Numbered from the stretch's first letter, positions 1-8,508 are shown. The stretch is DNA of 41,137 bases from a bacterium (GCA_020624805.1 JAHKVW010000058.1:1-41137), one strand, 5' to 3'. Made by a program: numbers and translations. The notes: generated by a model not told the origin, from the sequence alone.

Positions 1-18
1 AGGCTGCCGAGCAGATAC

Positions 19-95
19 GCGCTGGTAGCTCAGCTTGATAGAGTGTTTGGCTACGAACCAAAAGGTCTGGGGTTCGAGTCCCTTCCAGCGCGCCA
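19..95 (+). tRNA. tRNA-Arg (anticodon ACG)
   Basis: Charges arginine for CGN codons. A full cloverleaf can be drawn. The 7-bp acceptor stem pairs GCGCTGG (19-25) with CCAGCGC (85-91). The D stem is 28-31/41-44. The anticodon stem TTTGG/CCAAA (46-50/58-62) closes the loop CTACGAA, with anticodon ACG at 53-55. The T arm holds TTCGAGT (73-79). The discriminator is G92 and the CCA end (93-95) is encoded. The outermost T-stem pair (68/84) is a T-T mismatch, slightly unusual for a functional tRNA. The downstream sequence repeats the 3' end of this gene. Confidence 0.95.
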
Positions 96-97
96 TA

Positions 98-135
98 TAC
101 AAAACCGATGTATCATTCGATACCTCGGTTTTGTA
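98..135 (+). terminator. Terminator hairpin after tRNA-Arg
   Basis: Arms TACAAAACCGA (98-108) and TCGGTTTTGTA (125-135) enclose a further GTATC/GATAC stem. There is one T-C mismatch (109/124), and a T-rich stretch follows. It begins two bases after the tRNA CCA end, so it is the likely tRNA terminator. Confidence 0.8.
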
Positions 136-330
136 TTTTACCGTACTGCGCACCGGAAGGGACTCGAAGGCGAGCGTACCGAGGATTAAGAGTCAGCGCA
201 ATCCGAAGGTAAAAACGCCATAGTATGGCGTTTTTAGCGAGAGCGTAGATCAGGCTTGTGTCAGGAGGTGTCGCTCCGAAGGCGCGGCAGCCTCTTCCCT
301 ACCCATCCAACGTACTTCCAGCGCGCCATA

Positions 331-367
331 TACAAAACCGAGGTATCATTCGATACCTCGGTTTTGT
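331..367 (+). terminator. Second copy of the tRNA-type terminator hairpin
   Basis: This is the copy of the 98-135 hairpin in repeat unit 2. It has G where copy 1 has the mismatched T, so the stem is perfect. A T-rich run follows. Confidence 0.6.
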
Positions 368-852
368 ATTTTACCGTACTGCGCACCGGAAGGGACTCGA
401 AGGCGAGCGTGCCTCGTCGTCACTCGCCGTATTCGGTAGACGCATCCGGTTGGTGCGTCTTGACCTCATGTGGCGGTTCCTCCTCTCCCCAAAAAGCGGG
501 GCTTTTTGGGGACCCCGATCATTGCGTCAGCGCACGGCGCAGACAAAAACGCCATAGGATGGCGTTTTTAGCGAGAGTGTAGATGAAATATCTGTCAGGA
601 GGTGTCGCTCCGAAGGCGAAGTAATTTGTTACCGAAAGAAGATGCGTACTTCCGGCGCGCCATTGACCGACCTGCGCACCGGAAGGGACTCGAAGGCGAG
701 CGTGCGAAGATGTAAGCGTACTTTACTACGATATCCTCGGCTTCTCCCTTCGGGCGGACTTTTATACGATCCCTCACCCACTCCCGCGGGAGACTCCTTG
801 CCGGAAGCGGCTTCTTTTCGCAACACCTGATAAAAAAGCATAAATAATTATG

Positions 853-881
853 TAGACAATTCTTATGCATTCTGTTATCAT
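853..881 (+). promoter_or_regulatory. Putative sigma-A promoter of the SDF symporter gene
   Basis: TAGACA (853-858), a 17-bp spacer and TATCAT (876-881); an overlapping TATAAT starts at 881. It lies about 45 bp upstream of the start codon in a locally AT-rich stretch. Confidence 0.5.
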
Positions 882-925
882 ATAATCAGGAATTCAATAA
901 ACATCAAAACAGCGAGGGAAAAGCC

Positions 926-2524
926 ATGGGTCTGAAGAAAAAACGCGCCTTAGAGGTGCCGCTCAAAGCGGAAAGCTACAATGAAGCCTTTTCGTTCATC
1001 GAGCAGTGGATGAAGCAGCACGGGATCAGCGAAAAAACCATCTATGAGACCGGTCTGCTGTTTGAGGCGCTGTTTCAGGATATGATCGATCAGGGCTTTC
1101 CTGAGGATACCATCCTGACGATCAAGCCGCAGAGGGTGTTCGGCGAATACAATATCAAGCTCGGATTTGAGGGAGAGTCATATATCCCGACCCTCAAAAA
1201 GGATCAGGAGGAGATTTCCCCCGAGCTGATGATCGTCAAGGCGTACAGCGACAAGGTCGGCTACCGATACCGTCTGGGCTATAACCGCGTCAGCATCGTT
1301 GTCAAAAGGAACTACAGCAGCTCGCTGCTCTCCTGCCTGATTGCGATCGCGCTCGCGATGCTGATCACCACACCGATGATCGCCTTTATGAGCAAGGGCG
1401 AGCTGAATCATATCGATACGACCTATATCAAGCCGCTGATCAAACAATTCGCGAACGCGATGCTCATGATAGGCGCCCCGGTCACGTTCTTCTCGCTGAT
1501 CAAAAATCTGACGGATATCTATATCCTGTCGGAGAAGAGCTCCTCCGCCAGAAAGCTGCAGATAAAAACGATCGTCACCTCCCTGACCGCGATTTTTCTG
1601 GCGCTGATCACGGGAATCGCGATCTCGATCATGATGAGCTCACATCACGGTTATCTCGAAAACCAGGGTACGTTCGCGAGCGGACTGAACGCCAAGGAGT
1701 TCATCGCCTCGCTGGTGCCCAGCAGTATCTTTGAACCGTTCGAGACCTATATGCCGTTCCCGATCATCATCGTAGCGTTGCTGCTGACCTACGCGCTGTG
1801 CTCGATCGGAGAATACTTTGACTCGGTACACAGGTTCATCAATATCTGTTTGGAGGTATTCTCCAAGATGGTGACCGTCGTGATGTTCACCCTGCCGTTC
1901 TTCTGCTTTTTGGCGGTACTCTCCATGCTGATGGTCGACGGCACCTCCAGGATCCTCATCCTGCTCCATTATGTCGCGGTCGTTTTTCTCAGCATTATCG
2001 TCATCATCGCGTTCTATACGGTACGCCTGCTGATCGGCAAAGTGAACCTTTTGACCTTTGCCAAGCATCTGCCCACGCTGATGTGGGAGAATTTCAAGAT
2101 CAATTCCGCGATCGACGCGGTGCCCTTCAACATCCGATACTGCTCGCGCAAATACGGATACAGCCGAAAGAGGCTGGGCGAAAAACTGCCGATCCTCGCG
2201 CAGACCAATCAGGATGGCAACTGCTTTTTGATCATGCTGATCGCGATGATCTTCATCTTCATGCTGGGCATCGAGGTCTCGTGGCTGCAGATCGCCGGCA
2301 TCGGTTTTTTGGTGCTATTCCTCTCTGTCGGCGCGCCGAATCAGCCCGGTTCGATCGTGATCGGTATGCTGATCATCACCTTCTATCTGCAGGCGGACGA
2401 GCTGATCTCGATCGCGATCTTTGCCGAAGCGTTCTTCGGCTCGATCCAGAATATCATCAACGTGCTCGGCGACATCGTCACGGTAGCCATCGAGGAACAA
2501 AAGTATCAAAAACAACCGGCATAA
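926..2524 (+). CDS. SDF-family dicarboxylate/amino acid:cation symporter with N-terminal HATPase-like domain
   Basis: Predicted inner-membrane Na+ or H+ coupled carrier for dicarboxylates or amino acids (DAACS/GltP-like). About residues 130-515 are a chain of hydrophobic segments. The late motif GAPNQPGS and the C-terminal N-V-L-G-D sequence (INVLGDIVTVA) match the substrate and cation region of the family. Residues 1-125 are soluble and not typical of the family. They contain a helix with EALFQDM and end in YRYRLGYNRVSIVVKR, which resembles the last strands of RsbW/SpoIIAB-type ATPase domains but lacks obvious ATP-binding glycine motifs. GAGGG lies just before ATG 926. The gene is monocistronic and convergent with the next gene. 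The substrate cannot be assigned. The family call is firm; the N-terminal domain call is an inference. Confidence 0.85.
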   Translation: MGLKKKRALEVPLKAESYNEAFSFIEQWMKQHGISEKTIYETGLLFEALFQDMIDQGFPEDTILTIKPQRVFGEYNIKLGFEGESYIPTLKKDQEEISPELMIVKAYSDKVGYRYRLGYNRVSIVVKRNYSSSLLSCLIAIALAMLITTPMIAFMSKGELNHIDTTYIKPLIKQFANAMLMIGAPVTFFSLIKNLTDIYILSEKSSSARKLQIKTIVTSLTAIFLALITGIAISIMMSSHHGYLENQGTFASGLNAKEFIASLVPSSIFEPFETYMPFPIIIVALLLTYALCSIGEYFDSVHRFINICLEVFSKMVTVVMFTLPFFCFLAVLSMLMVDGTSRILILLHYVAVVFLSIIVIIAFYTVRLLIGKVNLLTFAKHLPTLMWENFKINSAIDAVPFNIRYCSRKYGYSRKRLGEKLPILAQTNQDGNCFLIMLIAMIFIFMLGIEVSWLQIAGIGFLVLFLSVGAPNQPGSIVIGMLIITFYLQADELISIAIFAEAFFGSIQNIINVLGDIVTVAIEEQKYQKQPA

Positions 2525-2571
2525 GCTTTTTGCTGACCGAACACGTGTGTTCAACGATGTTTTAAATAAAA

Positions 2572-2605
2572 ACGCTCTGTCTTTCGTTGTTGAAAAACAG
2601 AGCGT
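2572..2605. terminator. Bidirectional terminator between convergent transporter genes
   Basis: Perfect arms ACGCTCTGT (2572-2580) and ACAGAGCGT (2597-2605). The plus strand continues as ATTTCTTTTAT and the minus strand as TTTTTATTT, so it can end transcripts from both sides. Confidence 0.85.
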
Positions 2606-2628
2606 ATTTCTTTTATAGAATTATTTGA

Positions 2629-4020
2629 TCAGTACACGCCCAGCGATCCGAGCAGCAGGACAAACAGCATGATCGGCGCTACCACCTTGATCATAGCGGT
2701 ATAGAGCCACCTTCTGCCGAACTTCTCGCCGTTCTTGGTCGCCTCGTCGATGATCGTCTTGGGCTTGATGATCCAGCCGACCAGGATACAGGTTCCGATC
2801 GCCAGAAGCGGCATAAGGATATTGTTCGCCGCGTAATCCATGATATCGAGGATCTGGGCACTCTTTCCGGGAGACGTATTCGGCAGGATCGCGTCAAAGT
2901 AAAATACATTGTAACCCAGACATACCACCGTGCTGAGCACCAGCGCGATGATACCCTCGGTGACGGTCGCTTTCTTTCGGGACATACCCTTGTCGATCAT
3001 ACCCGAGCAGATCGCCTCCATGATGGAGATACAACTCGTCAGCGCCGCGAACAGCACCATAACGAAGAATACCGCGCCTAAGATGTTACCGGCAACACCC
3101 ATCTGGTTGAAGATCTTGGGCATCGCTTTGAACAGCAGATCGGGACCCGCGTTCTCCAGACCCTCGGTGCCGAGGAATACGTAAACCGCAGGAATGAGCA
3201 TAACGCCCGCGAGGAACGCAACAGCGGTGTCGAAGATACCGATCTGGTTGACGGACTTGATCAGGTTATCTTTATCCTTGAAGTAGGAGCCGTAGGTGAC
3301 CATGATACCCATCGCCACACTGATGCTGTAGAAGAGCTGACCCATCGCGTCCATGATGGTCATCAATATCCCGCGCGCGTCCGTGCCCGAGAAATCGGGG
3401 ATCAGATAGATCGCCAGACCCTGCATACCGGTCCTGCCCTCGGTCGACTCGTTGCCGCTGAGGGTCAGCGAGTAGATCGCGATACCGATAATCAGGACAA
3501 AAAGGATCGGCATGAGCACCTTGGAGAGGGACTCGATACCCTTGTTGACGCCGCGGAAAATGACGATCGCGGTCACCAGCAGGAACACAAAGTTATATAC
3601 GATCGGCTGTGCGTAGCCGGTGATGAACGTCGTAAAGAAATCGTCGCTCGCGGCAGCGGCTCCCTGTCCGGTGATGAACACCAAAGCGTATTTGAGCACC
3701 CAGCCGCCGATGACGCAGTAGTACGGCATGATGATGAACGGTACGATACTGGCGAGACCGCCTAAGAATCCCCATTTTTTATTGAGCTTGCCGTAAGCCG
3801 TCAGACAGCTCTGTTTCGTCTTTCGTCCGATGGCGACCTCGGTCATCAAAAGGGTAAAGCCGAAGGTCAGCGCGAGGATGATATAGATCACCAAAAACCG
3901 ACCGCCGCCGTCCTTAGCCGCGAGATACGGGAATCTCCATATATTTCCCAGACCTACCGCGCTGCCTGCCGCCGCAAGCACAAATCCGATAGAACCTGAG
4001 AAGGAACTACGTTTTTCCAT
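2629..4020 (-). CDS. Sodium:neurotransmitter symporter (NSS/SNF) family transporter
   Basis: Na+-coupled uptake of an amino acid or related amine across the cytoplasmic membrane. The N-terminus carries the family hallmark in TM1, GSAVGLGNIWRFPY, followed by GGGRFLVIY and the TM2-edge residues EVAIGRKT. There are about 11-12 hydrophobic segments in 463 residues, the size of bacterial LeuT/MhsT-type members. The ATG at 4018-4020 is preceded by GAGGAG with 7-base spacing. A longer in-frame ATG at 4035 overlaps that binding site and is rejected. The gene stands alone, with its own promoter and a shared downstream terminator. Substrate unknown. Confidence 0.92.
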   Translation of the reverse strand: MEKRSSFSGSIGFVLAAAGSAVGLGNIWRFPYLAAKDGGGRFLVIYIILALTFGFTLLMTEVAIGRKTKQSCLTAYGKLNKKWGFLGGLASIVPFIIMPYYCVIGGWVLKYALVFITGQGAAAASDDFFTTFITGYAQPIVYNFVFLLVTAIVIFRGVNKGIESLSKVLMPILFVLIIGIAIYSLTLSGNESTEGRTGMQGLAIYLIPDFSGTDARGILMTIMDAMGQLFYSISVAMGIMVTYGSYFKDKDNLIKSVNQIGIFDTAVAFLAGVMLIPAVYVFLGTEGLENAGPDLLFKAMPKIFNQMGVAGNILGAVFFVMVLFAALTSCISIMEAICSGMIDKGMSRKKATVTEGIIALVLSTVVCLGYNVFYFDAILPNTSPGKSAQILDIMDYAANNILMPLLAIGTCILVGWIIKPKTIIDEATKNGEKFGRRWLYTAMIKVVAPIMLFVLLLGSLGVY

Positions 4021-4062
4021 TGTTCTACTCCTCAAAAACCAATTTTGCAGATATGCTTATAC

Positions 4063-4091
4063 ATTTTAACATAAACGGCAAATCTTGACAA
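4063..4091 (-). promoter_or_regulatory. Sigma-A promoter of the NSS transporter gene
   Basis: On the minus strand, TTGTCA (4086-4091), a 17-bp spacer and TAAAAT (4063-4068), about 43 bp before the chosen ATG. Confidence 0.65.
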
Positions 4092-4138
4092 TACTTGCCG
4101 CAAAATGAATAATCATTTATTCAAAGGAAAGATATGCA

Positions 4139-4164
4139 AAAGCCGCCCTCAAAAGGACGGCTTT
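4139..4164 (-). terminator. Terminator of the endo/exonuclease-fold gene
   Basis: On the minus strand, AAAGCCGTCC pairs with GGGCGGCTTT through one G-T wobble and is followed by TTTT-rich sequence. It lies 15 bases after the stop codon at 4179. Confidence 0.8.
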
Positions 4165-4178
4165 GATGACGAAAAGTA

Positions 4179-5294
4179 TCATGCTTTTAATTTGAAGCGC
4201 ATTTCCACCGGATTATGGTCGCTGTATTGAAAGCCCGTATCCACGACGTCGACATAGGTCGACTCGACGTTATCGGAGATGATGAAGCCGTCGAGGGTGG
4301 CGACGAAGCTGTCCTTGCTGTAGGGGATATCGGTGTTGCGGGTCGAGGGGCGCAGACCGCTCGCGTAATCCGTCACACGCGAAAAGCCCTGCGGGATCAG
4401 ATCGGCGGGGAATTCGGCACACCACGACAGCGCCTCCAGATCCTTGGGCGTTGCGTGATTGAGCTTGTACTTGCTGTCGCCGGTGAAATCATGGTTCCAG
4501 TCACCGCCCGCGACGACATAGTTGCCCTTGTCATATTCCTCTTTCATTTCATCGAACATCTTCTTCATCTGCTGCGTCTGCAGGTCGCCGTCGGTACCGT
4601 AGGCGGAGGTATGGGTGTTGAGGATCACCAGCTCCTTGCCGTTCTCAACAGGGATACGGTTGGTACTGTAGGCGCGGTCGAGGTCGATGAACTTCTTCAT
4701 ACCGTCCGAGATCGGCAGACTGCGGCGCGTCGCGGAGGCGATCGTACTTTCGGAAAGCGTCAGCAGACCGCTGTTGGATGAGCCGTGCGGCTGGGTAAAG
4801 GGATAAAACAAAAACGGCGAGTGGTAGTTGACCGCAAAGGTACTGCTCTGATCAGGGAACTGATCGATCAGCTGAGCGCGTTCATCAACATGGTAACTGC
4901 GGGTCGAGTCGAAGTCGACCTCCTGGATCAGCGTGAAGTCGGCTTGATGCTCCTTGATCACACCCGCCGCGCCGTCGATACAGTTGATGACGCTCTCCTT
5001 GCCCGCTGCCCACGCGCTTTTGCCGCCGTCCATAAAGAAGGTGAAATCGGGCGTGTACGCACCGAAGCCGACGTTATAGGTCAGGGCGGTATACTCGCTG
5101 CCGACCTTGACAGCGGCGCTCTTCGCCGTGCCCTGCGGGGTCAGCTCGGTATTGTCGTCGATGCGGTTGTAGGAGATCAGGACATAGGCGACGTAGATGA
5201 TCGCAACCGCTAGGATCACGGCGATCAGAATCAGCGGGATCTTCCACCAGCGGAACTTCTTTTTCTTTTCGCGGATCGGTTGATTGACGTACAT
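4179..5294 (-). CDS. Membrane-anchored endonuclease/exonuclease/phosphatase family protein
   Basis: DNase I-like metal-dependent phosphohydrolase fold, probably acting outside the membrane. A basic N-terminus (REKKKKFRWWK) precedes one transmembrane segment (about residues 17-39), then the catalytic domain. Family motifs in order are TYNVGFG (Asn), LIQEVD (metal Glu), LNTHTSAYG (His), AGGDWNHDF (Asp/Asn) and YSDHNPVEM (Asp-His). The start ATG at 5292-5294 has AGAGGTG upstream and lies about 22 bp inside the predicted transcription start; a more distal ATG at 5351 falls in the promoter and is rejected. The substrate could be nucleic acid, a phospholipid or a sugar phosphate; the sequence does not decide. 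Confidence 0.88.
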   Translation of the reverse strand: MYVNQPIREKKKKFRWWKIPLILIAVILAVAIIYVAYVLISYNRIDDNTELTPQGTAKSAAVKVGSEYTALTYNVGFGAYTPDFTFFMDGGKSAWAAGKESVINCIDGAAGVIKEHQADFTLIQEVDFDSTRSYHVDERAQLIDQFPDQSSTFAVNYHSPFLFYPFTQPHGSSNSGLLTLSESTIASATRRSLPISDGMKKFIDLDRAYSTNRIPVENGKELVILNTHTSAYGTDGDLQTQQMKKMFDEMKEEYDKGNYVVAGGDWNHDFTGDSKYKLNHATPKDLEALSWCAEFPADLIPQGFSRVTDYASGLRPSTRNTDIPYSKDSFVATLDGFIISDNVESTYVDVVDTGFQYSDHNPVEMRFKLKA

Positions 5295-5322
5295 ACGATC
5301 ACCTCTCTTGATTGATAATCCT

Positions 5323-5351
5323 ATCATACCATGCGCAGCGGTACATGGCAA
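5323..5351 (-). promoter_or_regulatory. Sigma-A promoter of the endo/exonuclease-fold gene
   Basis: On the minus strand, TTGCCA (5346-5351), a 17-bp spacer and TATGAT (5323-5328). This placement fixes the start codon at 5294. Confidence 0.75.
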
Positions 5352-5390
5352 GTAAACAGATTGTAAATACTGCTCAAAAGCAATCCCTTC

Positions 5391-5416
5391 AAGAGCAACA
5401 TATTATACTTGCTCTT
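5391..5416. promoter_or_regulatory. Perfect 8-bp inverted repeat upstream of the ABC-F gene
   Basis: AAGAGCAA (5391-5398) and TTGCTCTT (5409-5416) flank a 10-base AT-rich loop. The right arm runs into TTTGACAG, and a TAAAAT box follows at 5432-5437. It could be an operator or a weak terminator/attenuator in the leader of the ABC-F gene. Confidence 0.35.
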
Positions 5417-5514
5417 TTTGACAGTTTGCGGTAAAATATAGGAGTTCCCAAAAACAGGACAAAATTCGGCGGGAGCAAGCCCCCGCCCTACTAATAACCG
5501 AAAGGGGTGGAGTT

Positions 5515-7419
5515 ATGCCTGCATTATCAGTCAGCAAGCTCGGCATGAGCTTTGGCGAGAGAACCTTATTTGAAGATATGAGCTTTGAGGTCGAGAGCCG
5601 CGACAAGGTCGGTCTCATCGGCAGAAACGGCGTGGGCAAAACTACCCTGTTCAAGATCATCTGCGGCGAGCTGGAGCCGACTGAGGGCACGATCGCGACC
5701 GAGCGCGGTCTGAACATCGGCTACATGGAACAGCACGCCTGCTCCCACGGCGAGCGCAGTATCTATGACGAGCTCGAATCCGTGTTCGGCGACCTCAAGC
5801 AGATGGAGCGCGAGATCGAGAAGATCACGATCACCATCGAGCACAGCACGGGCGATCTGACGGAGCTGATCGCGCGGCAGACGGAGCTGATCGAGCGCTT
5901 TGAGCGCGACGGCGGTCTGACCTACAAGAGCCGCACCCGATCCGCGCTGACGGGACTGGGCTTCCGCGCGGAAGAATTCGATATGCCCACCTCGGCATTA
6001 TCGGGCGGTCAGCGCTCCAAGCTCAGCCTGTTAAAGCTCCTGCTGTCGGGCAGCGATCTGCTGCTCCTCGACGAGCCGACCAACCACCTCGACATCGCGT
6101 CCGTCGCATGGCTGGAGGGCTTTTTACGCGATTTCAAGGGCGCGATGATCATCATCAGCCACGACCGCTACTTCCTCGATTCGGTCACCAACAAGACCGT
6201 CGAGATCGAGCATAAAAAGTGCATGACCTACAAGGGCGCTTACTCCGACTTCATCAAAAAGAAGCAGGCGTATGAAAAGGCGCTCGAGAACAAATATAAA
6301 AACGACCTCAAAGAGATACAGCGCATCGAGGGGATCATCGAACAGCAAAAACGCTGGAACCGCGAGCGCAATATCCGCACTGCGGAGAGCAAGCAGAAGG
6401 AGATCGACCGTATCAAGGCGCAGATGGTCGAGCCCGACGGCGCGCTGGAGGGCATCCGTATGCGCTTTGAGCCGCGTCACGAAAGCGGCAACGATGTGCT
6501 CATGGCAAAGGAGCTGAGCAAGTCCTTCGGCGACAAGCACCTGTTCCGCCATGTCGATCTGCACATCACCAAGGGCGAGCGCGTGTTCATCCTCGGCGAT
6601 AACGGCTGCGGCAAGACGACGCTCTTCCGCATCCTGAACGGCAAGCTGCGCCCCGATACCGGCGAATACGAATACGGCGCGATGGTGGATGTGGGCTACT
6701 TCGACCAGATGCAGGAGAATCTGAATCTCAACAACACCGCCATCGACGAGATCTGGAACACCTATCCGCGCATGACCGAGACTAAGATCCGCACCTCGCT
6801 CGCGGCGTTCCTGTTCAAGGGCGACGAGGTCTATAAGCCTCTGTCCGCGATGAGCGGCGGCGAGAGAGCGAGGATATCGCTGTTGAAGCTCATGCTCGGC
6901 GGCTGTAATCTTCTTCTGCTCGACGAGCCGACCAACCACCTTGACTCGAACTCACGAGAAGCGTTGGAGGACACCCTGCGCGATTATGAGGGCACCTTGC
7001 TGATCATCAGTCATGACCGCTACTTTATCAATAAGCTTGCCGACCGTGTGCTGGCGATGACAAAGGACGGCGTCACCGAGTACCTCGGCAACTACGATAA
7101 CTATCTGGAGCGCGTCACACAGCAGTCCTTCCCCGCTCCCGATCAGCCGCAGAAGAAGAAAGCGGAAAAGCCGCTGAACGATTATCAGCTCAAAAAACTG
7201 CGCCAGAGCGAGGAGCGCAAAAGAAAGACCCGCCTCGCGAAAACAGAGGCGGAGATCGAAGAGCTGGAATCGGCGACCGAAGGATTGCAGACAAAGCTCG
7301 CCGAAGAAGCCGTGCAGAGCGATTATGAACAGCTCATGGAGCTGACCGCTCAGCTCGAAGAAAAGCAGGCGCGTCTGGAAGAATTGTACGAGCTTTGGGA
7401 AGAATTGCAGGAGGAATAA
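5515..7419 (+). CDS. ABC-F family ATPase (ribosome-associated type)
   Basis: Cytoplasmic tandem-ATPase protein without membrane segments, of the class that binds the ribosomal E site in translation rescue or, in some members, antibiotic protection. Domain 1 has Walker A GRNGVGKTT (residues 36-44), signature LSGGQRS and Walker B LLLLDEPTNHLD. A charged linker of about 80 residues (the P-site tRNA interaction region) follows. Domain 2 has GDNGCGKTT (about 361-369), signature MSGGERA and a second DEPTNHLD. The last 110 residues are a Lys/Glu-rich coiled coil, as in Uup/YdiF-type members. Length 634 fits. GGGGTGG precedes ATG 5515. A housekeeping role is more likely than resistance, but the sequence alone does not exclude resistance. 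Confidence 0.93.
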   Translation: MPALSVSKLGMSFGERTLFEDMSFEVESRDKVGLIGRNGVGKTTLFKIICGELEPTEGTIATERGLNIGYMEQHACSHGERSIYDELESVFGDLKQMEREIEKITITIEHSTGDLTELIARQTELIERFERDGGLTYKSRTRSALTGLGFRAEEFDMPTSALSGGQRSKLSLLKLLLSGSDLLLLDEPTNHLDIASVAWLEGFLRDFKGAMIIISHDRYFLDSVTNKTVEIEHKKCMTYKGAYSDFIKKKQAYEKALENKYKNDLKEIQRIEGIIEQQKRWNRERNIRTAESKQKEIDRIKAQMVEPDGALEGIRMRFEPRHESGNDVLMAKELSKSFGDKHLFRHVDLHITKGERVFILGDNGCGKTTLFRILNGKLRPDTGEYEYGAMVDVGYFDQMQENLNLNNTAIDEIWNTYPRMTETKIRTSLAAFLFKGDEVYKPLSAMSGGERARISLLKLMLGGCNLLLLDEPTNHLDSNSREALEDTLRDYEGTLLIISHDRYFINKLADRVLAMTKDGVTEYLGNYDNYLERVTQQSFPAPDQPQKKKAEKPLNDYQLKKLRQSEERKRKTRLAKTEAEIEELESATEGLQTKLAEEAVQSDYEQLMELTAQLEEKQARLEELYELWEELQEE

Positions 7420-7435
7420 GCCAAGCCCTACAGTA

Positions 7436-8452
7436 AACGTTTCAGTAAATTTGTAGGGGAGCGGCTTGCTGCTCCCGCGGCAGTGCATCGGTCAAGATGT
7501 CATGTCAGTTAAGGAGATGTGCGTTTTCGTAGGGATGGTCATTGACCATCCGCAGAATAACGGGCGTTCCTGATATCGAAAGCGTGAGATAGCGGAGACG
7601 TGTTCCTGCCATGCGGACGACCGATGGTCGTCCCTACGGGGAAATTGATTTGCTTCGCGATTCAGTGACATATAACGGAAAGCATCGGGAGGAGCAAGCC
7701 CCCGCCCTACAGTACAGGTTTCAGCGAATTTGTAGGGGAGCGGCTTGCTGCTCCCGCGGCAGGGCGTCGGTAAAGATATCATGTAAGTTAAGGAGATGTG
7801 CGTTTTTGTAGGGTACGGCATAATTGATTTGCTCCGTGTTAGGTGACATATAGCGGAAACAATTCGGGAGGAGCAAGCCCCTCCCCTACAGGAAACGTCG
7901 CAGAGGATTTGTAGGGGTCGGCGCCCTCGACGACCCAAAACATGGCGTTGGATAAGATGTCATGTCAGTTGAGAAGATGCGCGTTTTCGTAGGGATGGTC
8001 ATTGACCATCCGCAGAATAACGGGCGTTCCTGATATCGAAAGCGTGAGATAGCGGAGAAATGTTCCTGCTATGCGGACGACCGATGGTCGTCCCTACGGG
8101 GAAATTGATTTGCTTCGCGTTTGGTGGCATATAACGGAAAGGTTGCGGTACGTCGCGAGCGCCGTACCCTACGCCAAAATTGATTTGCTTCGCGGTTAAG
8201 TGACATATACCGGAAAATACCGGAAAACATCGGGAGGGTCGAGACCCTCCCCTACAAAGGGTTTCATCTGCTTCGCATTTTGCCGATATTGATCGGAAAG
8301 GTTTCGGGAGGAGCATTCCTCGGCGGAGACGCCTTTCTCTAAGCGAAAACGGCAACCATTTTGTCCGCTTCGCGGACATTTCCCCTATCAGGGGAATCTC
8401 CCACTGTCACTTCGTGACGTCTCCCCAACTGGGAGCACCCCTCCCCTACATT
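7436..8452. repeat. 1-kb non-coding array of GTAGGG..CCCTAC hairpin repeats
   Basis: No credible gene lies between 7420 and 8519. The stretch is a mosaic of short hairpins, several framed by GTAGGG or CCCTAC. Examples are GGATGGTC/GACCATCC (in 7531-7555 and 7991-8015), GGACGACC/GGTCGTCC (in 7614-7637 and 8074-8097) and GGGAGGGTC/GACCCTCCC (near 8230-8252). The block 7521-7659 is repeated at 7981-8119 with only three substitutions, an offset of 460 bp. A linker of the type ATTGATTTGCTTCGCG..TGACATATA..CGGAAA recurs between hairpins. A family A palindromic fragment sits at 8320-8440. A GGGAGCAAGCCCCCGCCC piece also occurs alone at 5472-5489. Confidence 0.85.
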
Positions 8453-8481
8453 AATATCACAACAGCATCATCACATAACAA

Positions 8482-8508
8482 AAACCTCCCTTATCGAAAG
8501 GGAGGTTT
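8482..8508 (-). terminator. Terminator of the AraC-family gene
   Basis: Perfect 11-bp arms around AAACCTCCC/GGGAGGTTT with a short TCGA-containing loop. On the minus strand the hairpin ends in TTTTTG, just after the stop codon at 8520. Confidence 0.85.

Larger units (their letters stand above)
82..703. repeat. Tandem repeats derived from the tRNA-Arg 3' end
   Basis: The end of the tRNA, CTTCCAGCGCGCCA (82-95), recurs at 315-328 and, with one change, at 649-662. Each copy is followed by an inverted T-arm fragment, GGAAGGGACTCGAA (155-168, 388-401, 681-694), and then by GGCGAGCGT. The first two units also carry a long AT-rich hairpin (98-135, 331-367), a second hairpin AAAAACGCCA/TGGCGTTTTT (211-235, 545-569) and the block TGTCAGGAGGTGTCGCTCC. 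Unit spacing is 233 bp, then 334 bp. Unit 2 has an extra perfect 11-bp hairpin at 487-511. There is no plausible gene between 96 and 925. Confidence 0.85.

Noticed and set aside
82..703. Integrated genomic island at the tRNA-Arg gene
   Set aside because: The repeated tRNA ends lie only 233-334 bp apart with no integrase or cargo between them, so no intact island is present.
5515..7419. Antibiotic-resistance call for the ABC-F protein
   Set aside because: The architecture with a C-terminal coiled coil fits housekeeping Uup/YdiF-type proteins, and no resistance or mobile context is present.
7492..8379. Minus-strand open frames of 126-148 codons across the hairpin array
   Set aside because: Their translations simply repeat the DNA repeats and have no binding sites or conserved domains.
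7436..8452. Possible CRISPR array
   Set aside because: Repeat units are variable in length and each is self-complementary. There is no constant repeat with unique equal-length spacers and no cas gene.
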